A program made the translations under genes and the position numbers. Shown one piece after another: positions 24,101 to 36,200 of a DNA stretch of 64,000 nucleotides; positions within the stretch are counted from its first letter, which is position 1, and every line of letters starts with the position of its first letter. The notes below the pieces were generated by a model. The model did no database searches and was not told the origin of the DNA. It saw only the letters and a program-made list of their open reading frames with translations. This stretch comes from Strix aluco. Taxonomy: Eukaryota; Chordata; Aves; Strigiformes; Strigidae. Location: NCBI RefSeq assembly GCF_031877795.1, contig NC_133954.1, positions 9,763,466-9,827,465 on the forward strand. Reading direction: 5' to 3'.

Positions 24101-25204
24101 AGAAAAACCCAAACCAAACCAAACCCAACCCAAAATCCCCTCCCAAAAATCCAGCCACACCATTTTCTCTACAGCGTGTTCTCCCACCGTCGCTGCCCCG
24201 CTCACCGTTTTTTCCTCCTACAAACAGGTGTACGTGTGCGGGGGGTTCAACGGACACGAGTGCTTGATCACGGCCGAAGCGTACGACACCACCACGCACC
24301 AGTGGACCCTTATAGCCCCCATGGGGAGCAGAAGAAGCGGCGTAGGTGTGACCACGTACGGAAACAAAGTGTATGCGGTAAGGGAGAAGTGGTGCCCCTG
24401 CCCTAGCGCCACCCAGCACCTGGACTCATTGCTGCCAATCTGCGTTGCCTCGATTTTCAGGCTGGCCCGTTAGTTAAGTGAGATTTAGGGAAGGAAACCA
24501 GAGCCAGGGCGGTCGATACGTCCCCCGAGAATATTCTCACCTGCACGCTTTTTGTTATGAAAAACGTACGGGTGATTTTTAAGCAGCTGCAGCAAAGGAA
24601 TTCTTTTCTGCTGCTGCTAACAGCACTGGCAGCACAGGACATTTGCTCGGCCCCGTTTATCCTCTCCACGTGCCGCATTTAAACTCTGTAAGTGCCAAAT
24701 CTGAGAGTTGCACAAAATCCTTTTGGAGGCTCTGGGAAGAACGAGGGAGCAAGCGCTGTGCTTTGGGACGACGTGCTCCAGGGAGGCAGGACCAGCCCCT
24801 GTCCTCCTCCCGGCTGAGCTGGCGGGGGGGTGGGGGGGGGAAGGCCCACCCCAGCTCTGCACCTTTGGCACCCACAGGTGGGAGGATGCGACGGAGCCCA
24901 CCGGCTGCGCAGCGCGGAGGCCTACAACCCGGTGACCAACACGTGGCAGGAGATCCCCACCATGTTCAGTCCCCGCAGCAACTTCGGCATCGCGGTGGTG
25001 GACAATCTTTTGTTCGTGGTCGGCGGCTACAACGGTTTTACTACCACTTCCAACGTCGAGTGCTTTGATGAAAACACCAGCGAGTGGTACGACCTCCAGG
25101 ACATGGGCACGGACCGCAGCGCCCTGAGCTGCTGCGTGGTGCCGGGCCTGCGCAACGTCCGGGACTACACTGCCCGGCGGGGCCGCCACGCCGACAGCGC
25201 TTGA
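21134..25204 (+). CDS. KLHL10: KLHL10, BTB-BACK-Kelch CUL3 adaptor of spermatids
   Basis: Five exons give 590 residues (human 608): 21134-21321, 21847-22336, 22939-23556, 24228-24377, 24878-25204. The BTB domain spans about 28-130 and contains GKLCDVIISVGGVEFQAHK and CSCSHYFR. The BACK domain is about 135-240. Six Kelch blades run from about 289 to 578, each with a GG pair and a spaced Y...W (for example AIGGWSG, AVGGFDG, AMGGFDG, VCGGFNG, VGGCDG, VVGGYNG). The family is known to recruit substrates to CUL3 ubiquitin ligase in late spermatids and is needed for male fertility. In phase with the conserved GKLCD segment, the ATG at 21134 gives an N-terminus about the same length as human. Introns are plain; intron 3 (23557-24227) has an A/C-rich patch near 24085-24150. 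Confidence 0.95.
24085..24150. repeat. A/C-rich low-complexity patch
   Basis: A run of A followed by repeated aaacc words lies in KLHL10 intron 3. No transposon body is recognisable beside it. Confidence 0.6.
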
Positions 25205-25299
25205 AGGAAGCCCCCGGGGCCAGCAGCCGGCTGCAGAAACAGCTCTGCTGACCCAGTGCGGACTTCTGAGCTGCAAGGGACTGCAGCCGCTTCTTCTAA

Positions 25300-25305
25300 A
25301 ATAAA
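25300..25305 (+). terminator. KLHL10: KLHL10 proximal poly(A) signal
   Basis: Canonical AATAAA about 95 bases after the KLHL10 stop. Further plus-strand copies follow at 25398-25403 and 25426-25431, so the 3' UTR is about 0.12 to 0.25 kb. Confidence 0.7.
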
Positions 25306-25425
25306 AACAACTGATACAGGCCAAAAGCAGCACTAGTACTTTCAACTTTCATTCCGTGGCACCAGAAAATGTGTGTGTTGGCCACAGTGACTGGGGAAAT
25401 AAAAGGTGCAACAGAATGCTAGAGA

Positions 25426-25440
25426 AATAAAAGGTTTATT
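25426..25440. terminator. Back-to-back poly(A) signals of KLHL10 and KLHL11
   Basis: The 15 bases AATAAAAGGTTTATT hold AATAAA for the plus strand (25426-25431) and AATAAA for the minus strand (25435-25440), three bases apart and almost palindromic. They lie between two convergent genes and would serve KLHL10 on one strand and KLHL11 on the other. Confidence 0.75.
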
Positions 25441-27527
25441 TTCATTAATTCACTTATTACAATAAACTTCAGTACAGTGTATTTAAGGTAAAGAACATGG
25501 CAGGAGGATTTGCTCCCGACGGCCTCTCCACACGTCGTACTTTACCTTACTGGCAGTAAGTACAGGAGTGCTGCTGCCCCGAGCAATCTGCTGGAGTCTA
25601 CGTTAACAGGGACAGGAGAGTCCAGCTGCCGCCATCCACAGTGGCATGGACCTACGAGGAGTATCTGACTATTAATGGTCTTCAAACATCGCGTTAGTCC
25701 CACACTTCACATTCATATTAGTAACAGGATTAGATCCTCAGGAGCACCTGTTCTATCAGACTTCCACTCAGGACTGTCAAATTAGAGATATGACTTACAC
25801 CCTAACATAACGTGGACGTAGCTAAAAATAAATCGAAGCCATAAACCACTTAATTTCAGCTTGCTTTTTAAAGCCCATTGAATATTACAACATACTATTA
25901 CAAGGTTGTGTTAAACATAACCTAAAAAGTTGCAGTTCTTTGTGACTCAGTTTGTCAGCAGCGATCAGTCTGTTCTGTGACACGCAAGTTGAGCCAACAG
26001 TTCTGATTTTAACATTTACTGTAATGGAGAAAAATCATATTGAAATAGTAGAGCAGAATGCTTGGCATGGTTACTCATAACGCATGCTAAAGAGCTGGCG
26101 TGTCTTCTTCATTTCTGGAGTGGTGTCCTACTGTGTGCAAGAGTCTTATTAAAAATACATACAAACCCAGCGTACTAACAGGGTACTCGGGTAGTTAGAA
26201 AGTATTATGTACACATATGGCACCAAGAAATTACTACAGTGACCGCTGGGTGCTAGGCAGGACGTGTCCTGCTCCACTAATACTCTGAGCACGACAGGAC
26301 ATGAAACATGCATTCTGTGGCACGTAGTCGGTACGGGTACAGAGGTACGACTGTCACTAGGAGGAGGAAAAACCACCTGATGGTTGTTCTTGCACATTAG
26401 GAAGGCTCCAAGTCAGCCTTCTAATACTGAATACACACTAGGATCTTCCTGACATTTAACTAGCCACTATAAACACACTGAAAGAATTCCCAGGGTTTTG
26501 TTTATAGGATCATTTTATAAACACCCAGCAAGCTACGGCAGTCAAGGGCCACAAGGAATTGGTTATGCGACTCACAGGGTAGCGGGCTAAATTACAGCCA
26601 AGGTCAATAATGCAATTCTTCCAACACCTACATGTGATACAACGGATAGTTAAGACTTGTCAGTTAAAAAACACGTGCAATGCAATTGGTCCACTTAAAG
26701 TCAAGGCTTAAAAAAACCCCAACTACTTAAAAATTCCATAGAATGAGCATAGCAAAAGTTAGAGCAAACCAGTGCTGCTCCCTCCCCGTGCAAACCCCGC
26801 GCCCCCGCCGGCGCGGCTGGCGTCCACACCGTCAGCTCCCCAGGCACTAGGCTGTTCTGACACCGTCTTGGAGTGGAATGTCTTCAGTAAACTACACAGC
26901 TTGTATGTCAGCCAAAAATTCTCATCCTAAGTGCAACATCAATTTTGCTTAGAAAAAGACTGAAAGAAGTTTGTTCTTGCATCCAACTTTGCTGCATGCT
27001 GCCACACATTAAACTATTTAAGCTTGTATTCCAACTAAAATAATAATCGTGGTATTTCTCCCTACAAATTGTCCAGATTTGCTGACAGACTACAAGAGGA
27101 CTTGGACAGAGCTACCTTCAATGCTTGTTAAATCCCCACAGCAAAGCCAGTGGGACGGGGTAGGTCAAACCTTCTCAGCTGCTTCTGTACAAAGTCAGGT
27201 AAAGTTTCTTAAAATCAGCTCCCACGTATTGAAGTTAAACCACTGATGTGGTACTGCAGCTGTGAGGCATCTTCACACTTGGGGTCACAAACCCTGCTGT
27301 GGGGGCAGTAATTTAATTCTTAAACTACTCCAGCCAAATCTGCAAGAGTTCATGGGCCTAACTCCACTGATTAACCCCTTGCATACCGGCCTGCGTTAGC
27401 TGATTTGGTAACGGCACCCTTAAGCCTGAACAAGCTTACCTACTTCCTCTCTCGCGTTAGGCCAGCATCGTACCATTTAATCTGCCCTTGCATAACAATC
27501 CAACAGGCAAATAAAATACCACACGGT

Positions 27528-27568
27528 TATCACAGATGAGTAAATTGAGGCTAAACTGTTAAGATTTT
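27528..27568 (+). mobile_element. MIR-like SINE scrap
   Basis: The phrase cagatgagtaaattgaggc with ctaaactgttaag after it resembles the conserved core of MIR SINEs (a cagatgaggaaactgaggc type phrase). Only about 40 bases are recognisable. If correct it is an ancient amniote insertion, now inside the KLHL11 3' UTR. Confidence 0.4.
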
Positions 27569-29392
27569 CAGGGCTGTTTTTTTTTTAAACAAGGCTAGAT
27601 TACTGCATTAAAAAAGACAAGTTACTGATATTGAAAGTGGCAAGTGAACTGCAAAGTGGAGCATTAAGGGATGTACATATCAGAGAAACCTCCACACACT
27701 GTGTGGTTGAAAGACTTACCCAGTGTTTCAGATATGATCTAGGTTGCCTGCTGAATTGGAAAATGAGAAGTATCAGCTCAGAAAGCTAAACAATTAGAAA
27801 ACAAAACAAAACAAAAAAACCAAACTGTTTAGAAATTCTTTTGCAAAGAAGTTGCCCACATCAAAACCACCAGCAAATCATCATGAGAACCAAAGACAGT
27901 AAACAGATTCTCCAACGAAGTTTGTCTACACAAATCTTGGAACACCCTGGTTACTCCTCCCTTTCCCCTCCCTAAGATCCTGAGTTAGGCTGCATGTGAA
28001 AACCTGGAACATTCAGAGGAAGGGAAGGATGGGGAAGAAAAGGAGGTAGGAAGGACGCACTGAATCCACTAGTAACCCAAACCATCCTGGAGCTCTCGGG
28101 ATCGGGGAGGAGCGTGCAGCGGGACAGTTAACCGCGAGGCAGGGGCACTCTAAAGGAAACGTTCCACATTCTGTTCCTTGGGAGCACAGCGGAACGCAAA
28201 CCAGAGCCAGCCAGGGCACTGGTTTATGTAAAACCACCTCAAAACGCCAGAAGGTATTTAAATCAGCTTAAATTTACTGCCACAGTAAGTGAGGAAATTC
28301 AAATATTTGGAGACTAAAAGCTCAACTATCTCACTTCAAGAGGAACCCCAAGCGCCGATCTGTTAAGGAGCGCGGCAGCGCGGCTACCGCGGGTCTCTCG
28401 GGAAGGCGTCCCGAAGGAAGGGCACTGCCTGTCACAGACAGGCTGGACACAGGCTCGTGGGGGCTCTTCTAATCACTTTTCAACTGGAATTAAAACGTGT
28501 GTAACGTTTGAGAAAGGATCTACAGGTAGCTCAGGTTTCAATCTCTTACTGTGAAATAATCTCATTCTCACTAATCCACACAGAGAGGTCAGGAGTCAGT
28601 GTTGGCGGGTGGCTACTTCACCAGTTTTCACTCCTTTTATCGGGCTGATTGTTGGCCCAAGTTTCTGGTGAAGCTGTCAAAGACAAACTCAAAGCATCTT
28701 CGGGTACACCTGAAAAAAATCTACTGCCTCAAGTTCTCTGTTTTAGCAAGTGTCTTGTGTTCTACCAACCGTCCATTTATAAACAAACTCTGCAGCCTCT
28801 CTACAACGTACAGATACAAAATATTTAATAGACATAGAAACATCCTGAAGTAATTTTATAAAGAACGATTGTGCTTTTGTTTTCATATATAGGTATAACT
28901 ATTGCACTTGCCTCCTACTTGGGAAAGCCAAGTACACCAACACCAATTACGTGTGAAGTTTAGTCACTGAGAAGGAGAGAATCAAAGGAATGTCAGTATA
29001 CAAGTGCAAATAAACCAGGTGCTTTCAAGCACACAAAAAGTAACCACTAAATTATTAAGATAGACATCTTTGATTTTAAAAATAGAACTGTTAGAGATTA
29101 ACTCTACAGAAATCCTTGAAAACAAAGATCTGAAGAGAGAAATAAGACTTAATGTTCCCAGAGATGTTTCACAGCCCGTTACAGGCTGCAGTTACTCCCT
29201 GGGCACCATTAAGTAATACTGTTGGATTCACATCGTTTCTCAATTCCCATCCATCCTCAATTTCTGAGCTTCTTAATTCTCAATAAGATGCTGGGTTTAT
29301 GCATCAAATCCAATCAACCCCCTCATGTCTTATAAAGACACATCAAGCCTAACAAAATGGTTTAGCACAGTGTTTCCTAGATTCATCAGGAG

Positions 29393-31546
29393 CTAGCACT
29401 CGATCTGCGAGCGTGGCATTCTCCGTAAGCTTAGGGTGTGCCGGTGTATTTCCTGCATCTGCCTTTCCTGCATTTGCCTTATTCTATCTTTTTGCCACAT
29501 CAAATTCTGTGGCATGGGGTATCTTTGTGTTCCCTGCAAGCATCTGAAGGGAATCCTCACGTGGCAGGCTGTTGCTCTGCAGCGAGGCTGAGGCATAGGA
29601 GGCAAAAGCATCCAGCGCTTTCTCTCAGCACAGTATCGATAGGCCTCTTTCCTGTATTGCTTGTCGATATCGTCGCTGTTTTTCCACCCCCCAATGATAA
29701 AAACATCATCTTTATAATAACAAATAGCTGCTCCTTCTATGCTAAGAACCTCTGGGGGTAAGCTTTCAAGTATTTCATCTGAGGCCCTGCCAGAGATCTT
29801 TATCTTGGCTTCCTCATTATCTATAGGGTAACTCTTGGGGCAGCACGATGCTGTATGGTAGAAGTTTGTGTTAGCAACAGACATCTGAAAAGAGCAGTAA
29901 TTATCAACGAGTGGCAGAGAGTCCACATCCTGCCACTGCCTGGTTTCAGCATCGTATCTGATAATAACCGCCCTCAATCCATCTTCGCTATCACTGTCAA
30001 CTGGGGTACGAGCAGCAACATAAACAAACCGGTCTTCTACAGAAACAGCTTTGACATCACGAAGAATCTTTGGTGCTGACTCCAGGTTAAGCCATTTGTC
30101 TTGCTCGGGATTATAAATGGCCACATCTTTAAAGCCGGGACTGAAATTGCCATGTCCACCAATACTGTACAAGTTTCCTTTAACTTCGGTAAGGCCAAAA
30201 GAATGCTTTCTGGTTATCAGATTTGAGACTTGCTCCCAAATATTTCTGTTTGGATTGTACCTTTCTACAGTCTTGGCAAACCCTGGTTCCATGGAGCCAG
30301 CCACATAAACATAAGACTCTGTCACAGCAACAGCATGCCCGTCGAGGTGATTGTGTATGTGCGGTAAGTTTACCCACCTATCTTCATCGATGAAATACCC
30401 TACGCACTCACTCAGGTAATCTCCTCCCTCCGATACGCCACCAATCACCATAATGACGTCCATGTTTTGTCCAAAACGTGGCAACAACGCTACGGGACAA
30501 GCGGAATGTTGTAGATTACCAGACTGCAAGTTCTCAGACCGCAAGGCGTGACTCTCCACGGCTTCAGACACCAATTTAACACACGCTTTGTTGCTCGATA
30601 CCAGCCTTTCAGATTTGACGTGGCGAGTAAGGTAAGTGGGTTTCATCTGAGACAACCTAAGCAGTTTAAAGAGATCTTCAAAGTACCTCTCTCTTTCTTC
30701 AGGATTTTTCTGAACCCACTTCAAAACAGTCTCAAAGAGGATTTCTTCCGAGTCCACCGTGATCTCCGAGTCTGAGAGCCAGTCTCTGATGAGATGAAAG
30801 GGCAAAGTGTAGAACTCCTCATCTTGGATAACTTTGTGGAAGTTTCTCCTGATCATATCCTGAGCTTTGAGGGCCAGCTGATTCAGGGAATACATGTGCG
30901 CTAAGCTGTGAACCGCAACGCAGTTGGAGAGGTTGAGCTTCTTCTTCAGAAACTCCCCGCAGAACTCTTTTAACCGGGTCAGTAGAAACCTGCAGAACAA
31001 ACGAACAGGGGTGATGCGCAGCCCGGCTGCCGCCCCCCCGGCCGCGGCCAGCCCGCCCCCGGGCCCCGCTCACCTGTCGGCCATCTCCAGCACCTCGTGG
31101 ACGTTGCCGGGGCTGACGCGGATGGTGCCGGTGTACATGAAGCCGACGACGGCCTCCACCGTGTCGGGGTCGGGGCCGCCCTCCGAGCTCCACTTCTGCA
31201 GCTCCACGCGGCCCGAGCGCGACTCCGCGAAGCCCCCCGAGAGCAGCGGGGTGAAGTACTCGGTGGCGGCGGCCAGGACGGAGCGGTGCGCCCGGTACTC
31301 GCGGGCCGCCCCGGGCCGCCCGCCGCCGAAGGCCAGAGTGATATCGCAGTAGAGGCCGTGGCGGCGCTGCTCGTTCTGCCGCCAGGCCAGGTCGGAGCAG
31401 TGCGCCGGGCACCCGAACTCCTCCGCTTCAGCCTCCCCCTCCGCCCCGCCGCCGCGCGGGCTCCCGCCCTCCGCCTCCGCCGCCGGCGGGCCGAGGCCCG
31501 GCTGGGGCTGAGGGGAGGCCGCGGCCGCCGCCATCTTGTCCGACAT
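29393..31546 (-). CDS. KLHL11: KLHL11, BTB-BACK-Kelch CUL3 adaptor
   Basis: Two exons give 689 residues (human 708): 31074-31546 and 29393-30989. A low-complexity Ala/Pro/Glu leader (1-45) is followed by a BTB domain at about 50-165 ([29 protein letters not shown]), a BACK domain at about 170-275 ([14 protein letters not shown]) and Kelch blades at about 335-650 ([27 protein letters not shown]). The C-terminus ends in the family's SQIEC. The family is known to bind CUL3 and form large oligomers; its substrate is not defined. The upstream ATG (31546) is used here; a second in-frame ATG at 31534 has the stronger context and overlaps a YY1 motif. QMQER is duplicated near residues 663-672. The single intron is only 84 bases. 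Confidence 0.96.
29450..29479 (-). repeat. KLHL11: In-frame 15-bp tandem duplication in KLHL11
   Basis: Two 15-base units, differing at one base, encode QMQER then QMQE(I). Human KLHL11, from memory, has a single copy ([11 protein letters not shown]). The reading frame continues to the normal C-terminus. Confidence 0.85.
31527..31537 (-). promoter_or_regulatory. KLHL11: YY1 motif over the KLHL11 initiator region
   Basis: The minus strand reads AAGATGGCGGC, a perfect YY1 consensus, and its ATG is the second in-frame Met of KLHL11. YY1 sites of this kind are known just downstream of start sites in CpG-island promoters. Function here is inferred from sequence and position. Confidence 0.55.
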
Positions 31547-32060
31547 GGCGGGCTGCGGCCGGGGCGCCTGCGCGGGGCGGCGGCGGCGCCGTGACGTGCG
31601 CGGGGCTGCCCCCTCGCGGGGAGGTGCCGCCGGCGCCGCCACTGAAATGGCGGCCGGGCGCTGTGGGGGCGGTGGGCAGAGGCGCAGCGCCCGTCCCGCC
31701 GTCCCCTGAGGGGAGCGGGGAGTGACCGAGGTGAGTGTCCCCGTCACGCCGCAGTGAGCAAAGGGGGCGTTTGGGCCAGCACCGCGGCAGGGGCACCAGG
31801 CCCCCCCCTGCCCTCGGGCGAAAGGCGGGACCTGCCCCCCTCACCCCCCGGGGCGCTGCCGGCCGGCCGGAGCTGCTGGGCCTGGCCCGCTTCCCTGAGG
31901 CCGCTCCGTGTTGGGATGGCCCTGGCGCCGGGGTGACAGCTGGGGGGGCTGGTGAGGACACCGGGGCGACAGCCAGAGTCTCTGCCGGGAGCCCTGCGGG
32001 TCAGCACAAAGGCGGCTGCGGCGCCCGGTGCCGCTGGATCCTTGACAGGCTGCGGGGGCA
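31547..32060. promoter_or_regulatory. KLHL11: KLHL11 CpG-island promoter
   Basis: CpG-dense, GC-rich sequence lies directly upstream of KLHL11 and continues from its first exon. A second YY1-like word, AAATGGCGGC, is on the plus strand at 31645-31654. No plus-strand gene is apparent to make this bidirectional. Confidence 0.65.
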
Positions 32061-32530
32061 TCATCGCCAGCGATACACCCGTAGTTCTTCTCAGAGCCTT
32101 GAGCTCTCCTTTGGATTGGTTTTTCTCAACATTGCAGGGAAGGGACTTTACGTGAAGAATTCACTCACTCCAAAGGAGGTACAGGTTTTTTGTTAATTAG
32201 AGTGAAGCGAGCTGTAGTTGATTATTCAGTGTTCACTACACAATACAGTTATGGTGTATCAATTATAGATAACTTCTTTCCTCCTCTTTCTTCTCTACTT
32301 TGCTAAAAGTCATCTTTCTGACCTCCACTGAAACATGAGAGGGTAAGCCAGTATGGTTTGGTTTGGTTGGTTTTTCCCCTTCTTTTAAATCAGTTAGAAC
32401 ACACACCAGGAGAGGAATAAGTGATTTGAGATTTGGTATTTTGTTAAATGACTGGTTCCCAGCTTGTCACACAGCGGCCTTAAGACACTGTTCGGAACCA
32501 ACTTTTAGAAATCCAGAAGCAGAAAACAAA
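32061..32530. other. Spacer between KLHL11 promoter and ACLY 3' end
   Basis: AT-rich, without recognisable exons or repeats. It separates the KLHL11 promoter from the end of ACLY, which is transcribed in the same direction. Confidence 0.5.
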
Positions 32531-33294
32531 TAAATTAGTAGTGTATCATTTATTTGAGTTAGGTTACAATACACAGACAAGTAGGACGCTGAAGTTATTA
32601 CTGAGATTATTTCTGTATCTGCAGATAGCATGAGAGTGACATTCCATATACCAGCAATCTAATAGCAAATGAGAAGTTGTTTGCATAAATACAGACAGCG
32701 GAATACATGTAGTTTCACAGTTTTAACAGCAGTATGTTACAACTTTACACTTTAAATTACTACACCAGAGTTTGAGTAACATTGGTTACACATCAGCAGT
32801 GATCCCACTATTCGGGATACAATCAGACTGAAGATGAGAACACGGCAAACAAATTGAAAAACAACCAACATCAAAAAAAATCCCAAATCATGGTTTATGG
32901 GAATGATGGGTACTTCCCCCTCTATTGGGAAAAGTTACAGCTTGTTACCAGACTAACAGACCTTCACAAGTTCAGTAAGACTGCACAGCAAAACTCCCAC
33001 CCCCCACCCCAAACCCTTAAAATCTTGTCTGGAAACAAAATGAAACAAGAGTAGAAAAAGTAAAAGGGTGAGAGACAGTATTAAATACAGCAGGTAACAT
33101 ATGGAATATCACAAGTTTTGGTTTTTATTAGAGTAAGTTTCTATTCCTATAAAACAGTTGCTTTGCACAGTTTGACCAGACAGCTCCATGTCTGTGTACC
33201 AATGGCCTTTATGCATCAAAGTCCCATTTGGGGCTGTCCTCTGTGCAGGCTTCCGTCTTCTCGAAGTGACACTCTGAGGCAATACTACAGGTTC
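32530..33294 (-). other. ACLY: ACLY 3' UTR with two poly(A) signals
   Basis: After the ACLY stop the minus strand has AATAAA at 33124-33129 (proximal) and 32549-32554 (distal), giving 3' UTRs of about 0.2 and 0.76 kb. The distal length resembles the mammalian 3' UTR. Confidence 0.65.
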
Positions 33295-36200
33295 TCACAT
33301 GGTCATGTGCTCTGGTAAAACGTAGGATATGTCATCCCATGGGTGGCGGTACAGACCTTGCTTCAATCTCTTCTGATCCAGGTAGTGTCCTAAAACAGAA
33401 GTGGTTTATGTTACAAAACTCCTGTTCCTAGTCTTTGCTTTGAAACAACTTCGATTTCTGAATTCCTACAACTGGCGTTTCAGGCTGAGTCCCCCAGAGG
33501 TTCACATCCATCAGCCCCTAGTAGGGTGGAGGGGCAGGAACGTGACAAACTTACCAATGAATCCCATACTCCTGCCTAGTACAAAGATGCCATTAAGAGC
33601 TCCTATATCAATATATTCATCTGCTTCTTCCCTGCAAAAGAAAATAAATTTAAATAGTCCCTCATAGTGATCTATGCAAAGAATCAATCTTAGAAAGGCC
33701 AGGAGTCTGCTCTAGTGCTGGTAGCAACACCAAGCTCATGTGAAAGCTTTCTTCTCCCAGGTCCAGGCTACATTTCCTTCACAGTACCCTTCTGAAATCC
33801 TGGCCCCGCAGGAGCTGGCAGCATGGCTCCCATCATTTTTACAGGACCATGATGTAAGAGAAACAGCCCACTACGTACTTACCGTGTGAAAGAGCCACAA
33901 TTCCTGAGTACGTCAACAAAGGCAACTCCAATAAAGCCATCTACATTCAGGATAAGATTTGGTTTCTGCAGGAAATGAAAACACACCCCAATAAAGATGT
34001 TAACAGTGGCAAATGATGTTCACCTGGCAACTTCCATCCTCAAGGGTAATTTGAGGGTTGCCCAAAATTGTGGGCACACAAGCCTAGTGATAGAGGCTGC
34101 TCAGCAACTTGAGCAAGAGCCACGCTTAATGGGAGCGATGGAAAACCAGCCCCGGACAGTGGGCCTGTGTTTAGTTCAAACCACAGAGGTTGTCTGCCAC
34201 AGCCCATCGCGAGTGCCAGCTCTGCCTCAGATTTAAAGGACACAGCAGTTCCAGTGCAGGCAGGGGAGGACACAGATAATGGCTTTTGGGTTTCCAGCAT
34301 TTCCCCAGTGTCCAACAAATGTCTTCAGCTTTACCAAACTGTAGTTGTACTTGGCCTCAAGTCTACCATAGAAAAAACCAAACCCCAGCCACAATTTATG
34401 AAGCACTGCAATTAAAATATGGTATTAACCCCTGGTCACTCTTCTCCCGGTAAGGGTGCTCAAGAGATGCTAAGTACTAGCGCATTTCACCTTGGAAGTT
34501 GTAATTTTTTCTACTTCAAGTGCATAGTCCAGCAGTGGGGTGGCAGGGAAATGCTGCTTCACGTAGTCTTTGAGAATCTGAACTCTCATGTCCGGGTTGT
34601 TTATCTGCAAGTTAAGAACACATTAGAGTCCCTGATGTTGCCCTCACACAGGTACTTGCCATAAGCTTTACTATTTGTAGGTTGAGGAGAATTCGGTCAA
34701 TAGCTGCCTCTGAAAGCTGCTAATTTTCTTTCCTTTGGTTTTGTCTCTCCCCCACCCTTTGGTAAAAACCCCTCCGATTTGTACCCATGCAGGTTTCTTA
34801 CTGATTTGACTCTGTGTCCGATGCCCATGATCAGCTTCCCTTCTTTCTTCATCTTATTCACAAACTCCATCGGGATAATCCCACTGTCGAAGGCTTTGCT
34901 GAACATTTTAGCTGCAGCATCCAGTGCTCCACCAAACCGGTCACCCTGCGTGCAATACACAGAGGGAATTACAGCAAAGGGCTCCACAGGTACAAAACAA
35001 GCACAGGATTATCTTCCCCATCTGCCCTGCCTATCACTGTGGCATTCATGAAATTAAAGTTAGGGAGGCACCCGAGATAAAGCATCTGTTTATAACACAG
35101 TGCCAACACGCAGCCAACGCATCCCCACTAGAGACAGAGCGTGGGAGGAAGTGCAGCCTAAAGTCTGTTTTATTCACATTTTTACTTGTCAGTCTTGGAA
35201 GAGTCTAGGCAACCATACAGGAACAATGCTGACAGAAATTTGGCCTCTACAAAATATTTCTAAACTCAAATGAAACATCAAAGTAGTCTTGCTTACTAGA
35301 AAAATAGACTAGGTTTAAACCTAGAGCATCAAGCTCTTAGAGTTGAACTCAACAGAAGTTCCGTGTGAGTAAACGGAACACAGATGGCTCTGCAGCCAAT
35401 CTAAATCTTAATAGTAATAAAACCTAGACAGAGCGATGAGTAACAGAGCAAAATCTTCTGGATATTTGGTACTTACGATTGTAAGAAGGCCTGAAGTGAG
35501 ACTCGAGACAAGATCTTTTCCAGCTCTTGCACAGACGATGGTGTTGTGGGCTCCAGACACAGCGGGCCCGTGATCTGCTGTCACCATCAGACACATCTCA
35601 ATGAACTGGCAGGCGTACTTCGGTAGCCTGAGCAAGAGAGACTCAAGTCATTTATTGTGAAGAAAACTGAAAAGCAAGACACTTGGTGTTCTACTGGACA
35701 GTGACTTTCACTTTAGGTGTGTGCTTGAAAGAAGTAGAACAGAGAAGGGGAGCTGCAGGGTCTCAATACCCATCAGTGCATCCTAATGTCTCTCTCATGA
35801 GCCTGTGCTACAGTTCTGTCCCTCCTGTTCTGCCGAGCCAGACTCCAGCTTAGTGCCAGGAGTGCTCTAGTGAAATCGGGGGAAGGCAGCAAACTTCTGC
35901 CATTCAGAAGGTTCCCTGTAGGCTGGTCAGCAAATGTCTGGAAACTCCCCACTTTCTCCAGAGTTGAGGTGACAATGACACTAAACGAGTAGTCAGAGAG
36001 TGTGAAACAGGCCTAGAATAGAGAAATTTCCTCAGTGCACCACAAATCTTGTGGAAAACCTCATCCCAAGGCTAAATCATGCTGCATGAAGCCTTGAAAT
36101 GCTGATGTGGTCTCAGAGGAGGGGATATAGAGATGGCATTTCCAGTGAATCTACATTCACAAAGGAATCCTAGAGTTACTTTTGTGCTTAAAAGTCTGTT

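Larger units (their letters stand above)
25410..29392 (-). other. KLHL11: KLHL11 long 3' UTR
   Basis: From the KLHL11 TAG to the minus-strand AATAAA at 25435-25440 there are about 3.95 kb of AT-rich, CpG-poor sequence without coding potential on either strand. I found no other canonical minus-strand AATAAA in between, which supports one long 3' UTR. It contains a MIR-like scrap (about 27530-27565) and a CTACCTC word on the minus strand at 28043-28049 that would match the let-7 seed. An intergenic or lncRNA interpretation is possible but less economical. Confidence 0.6.
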
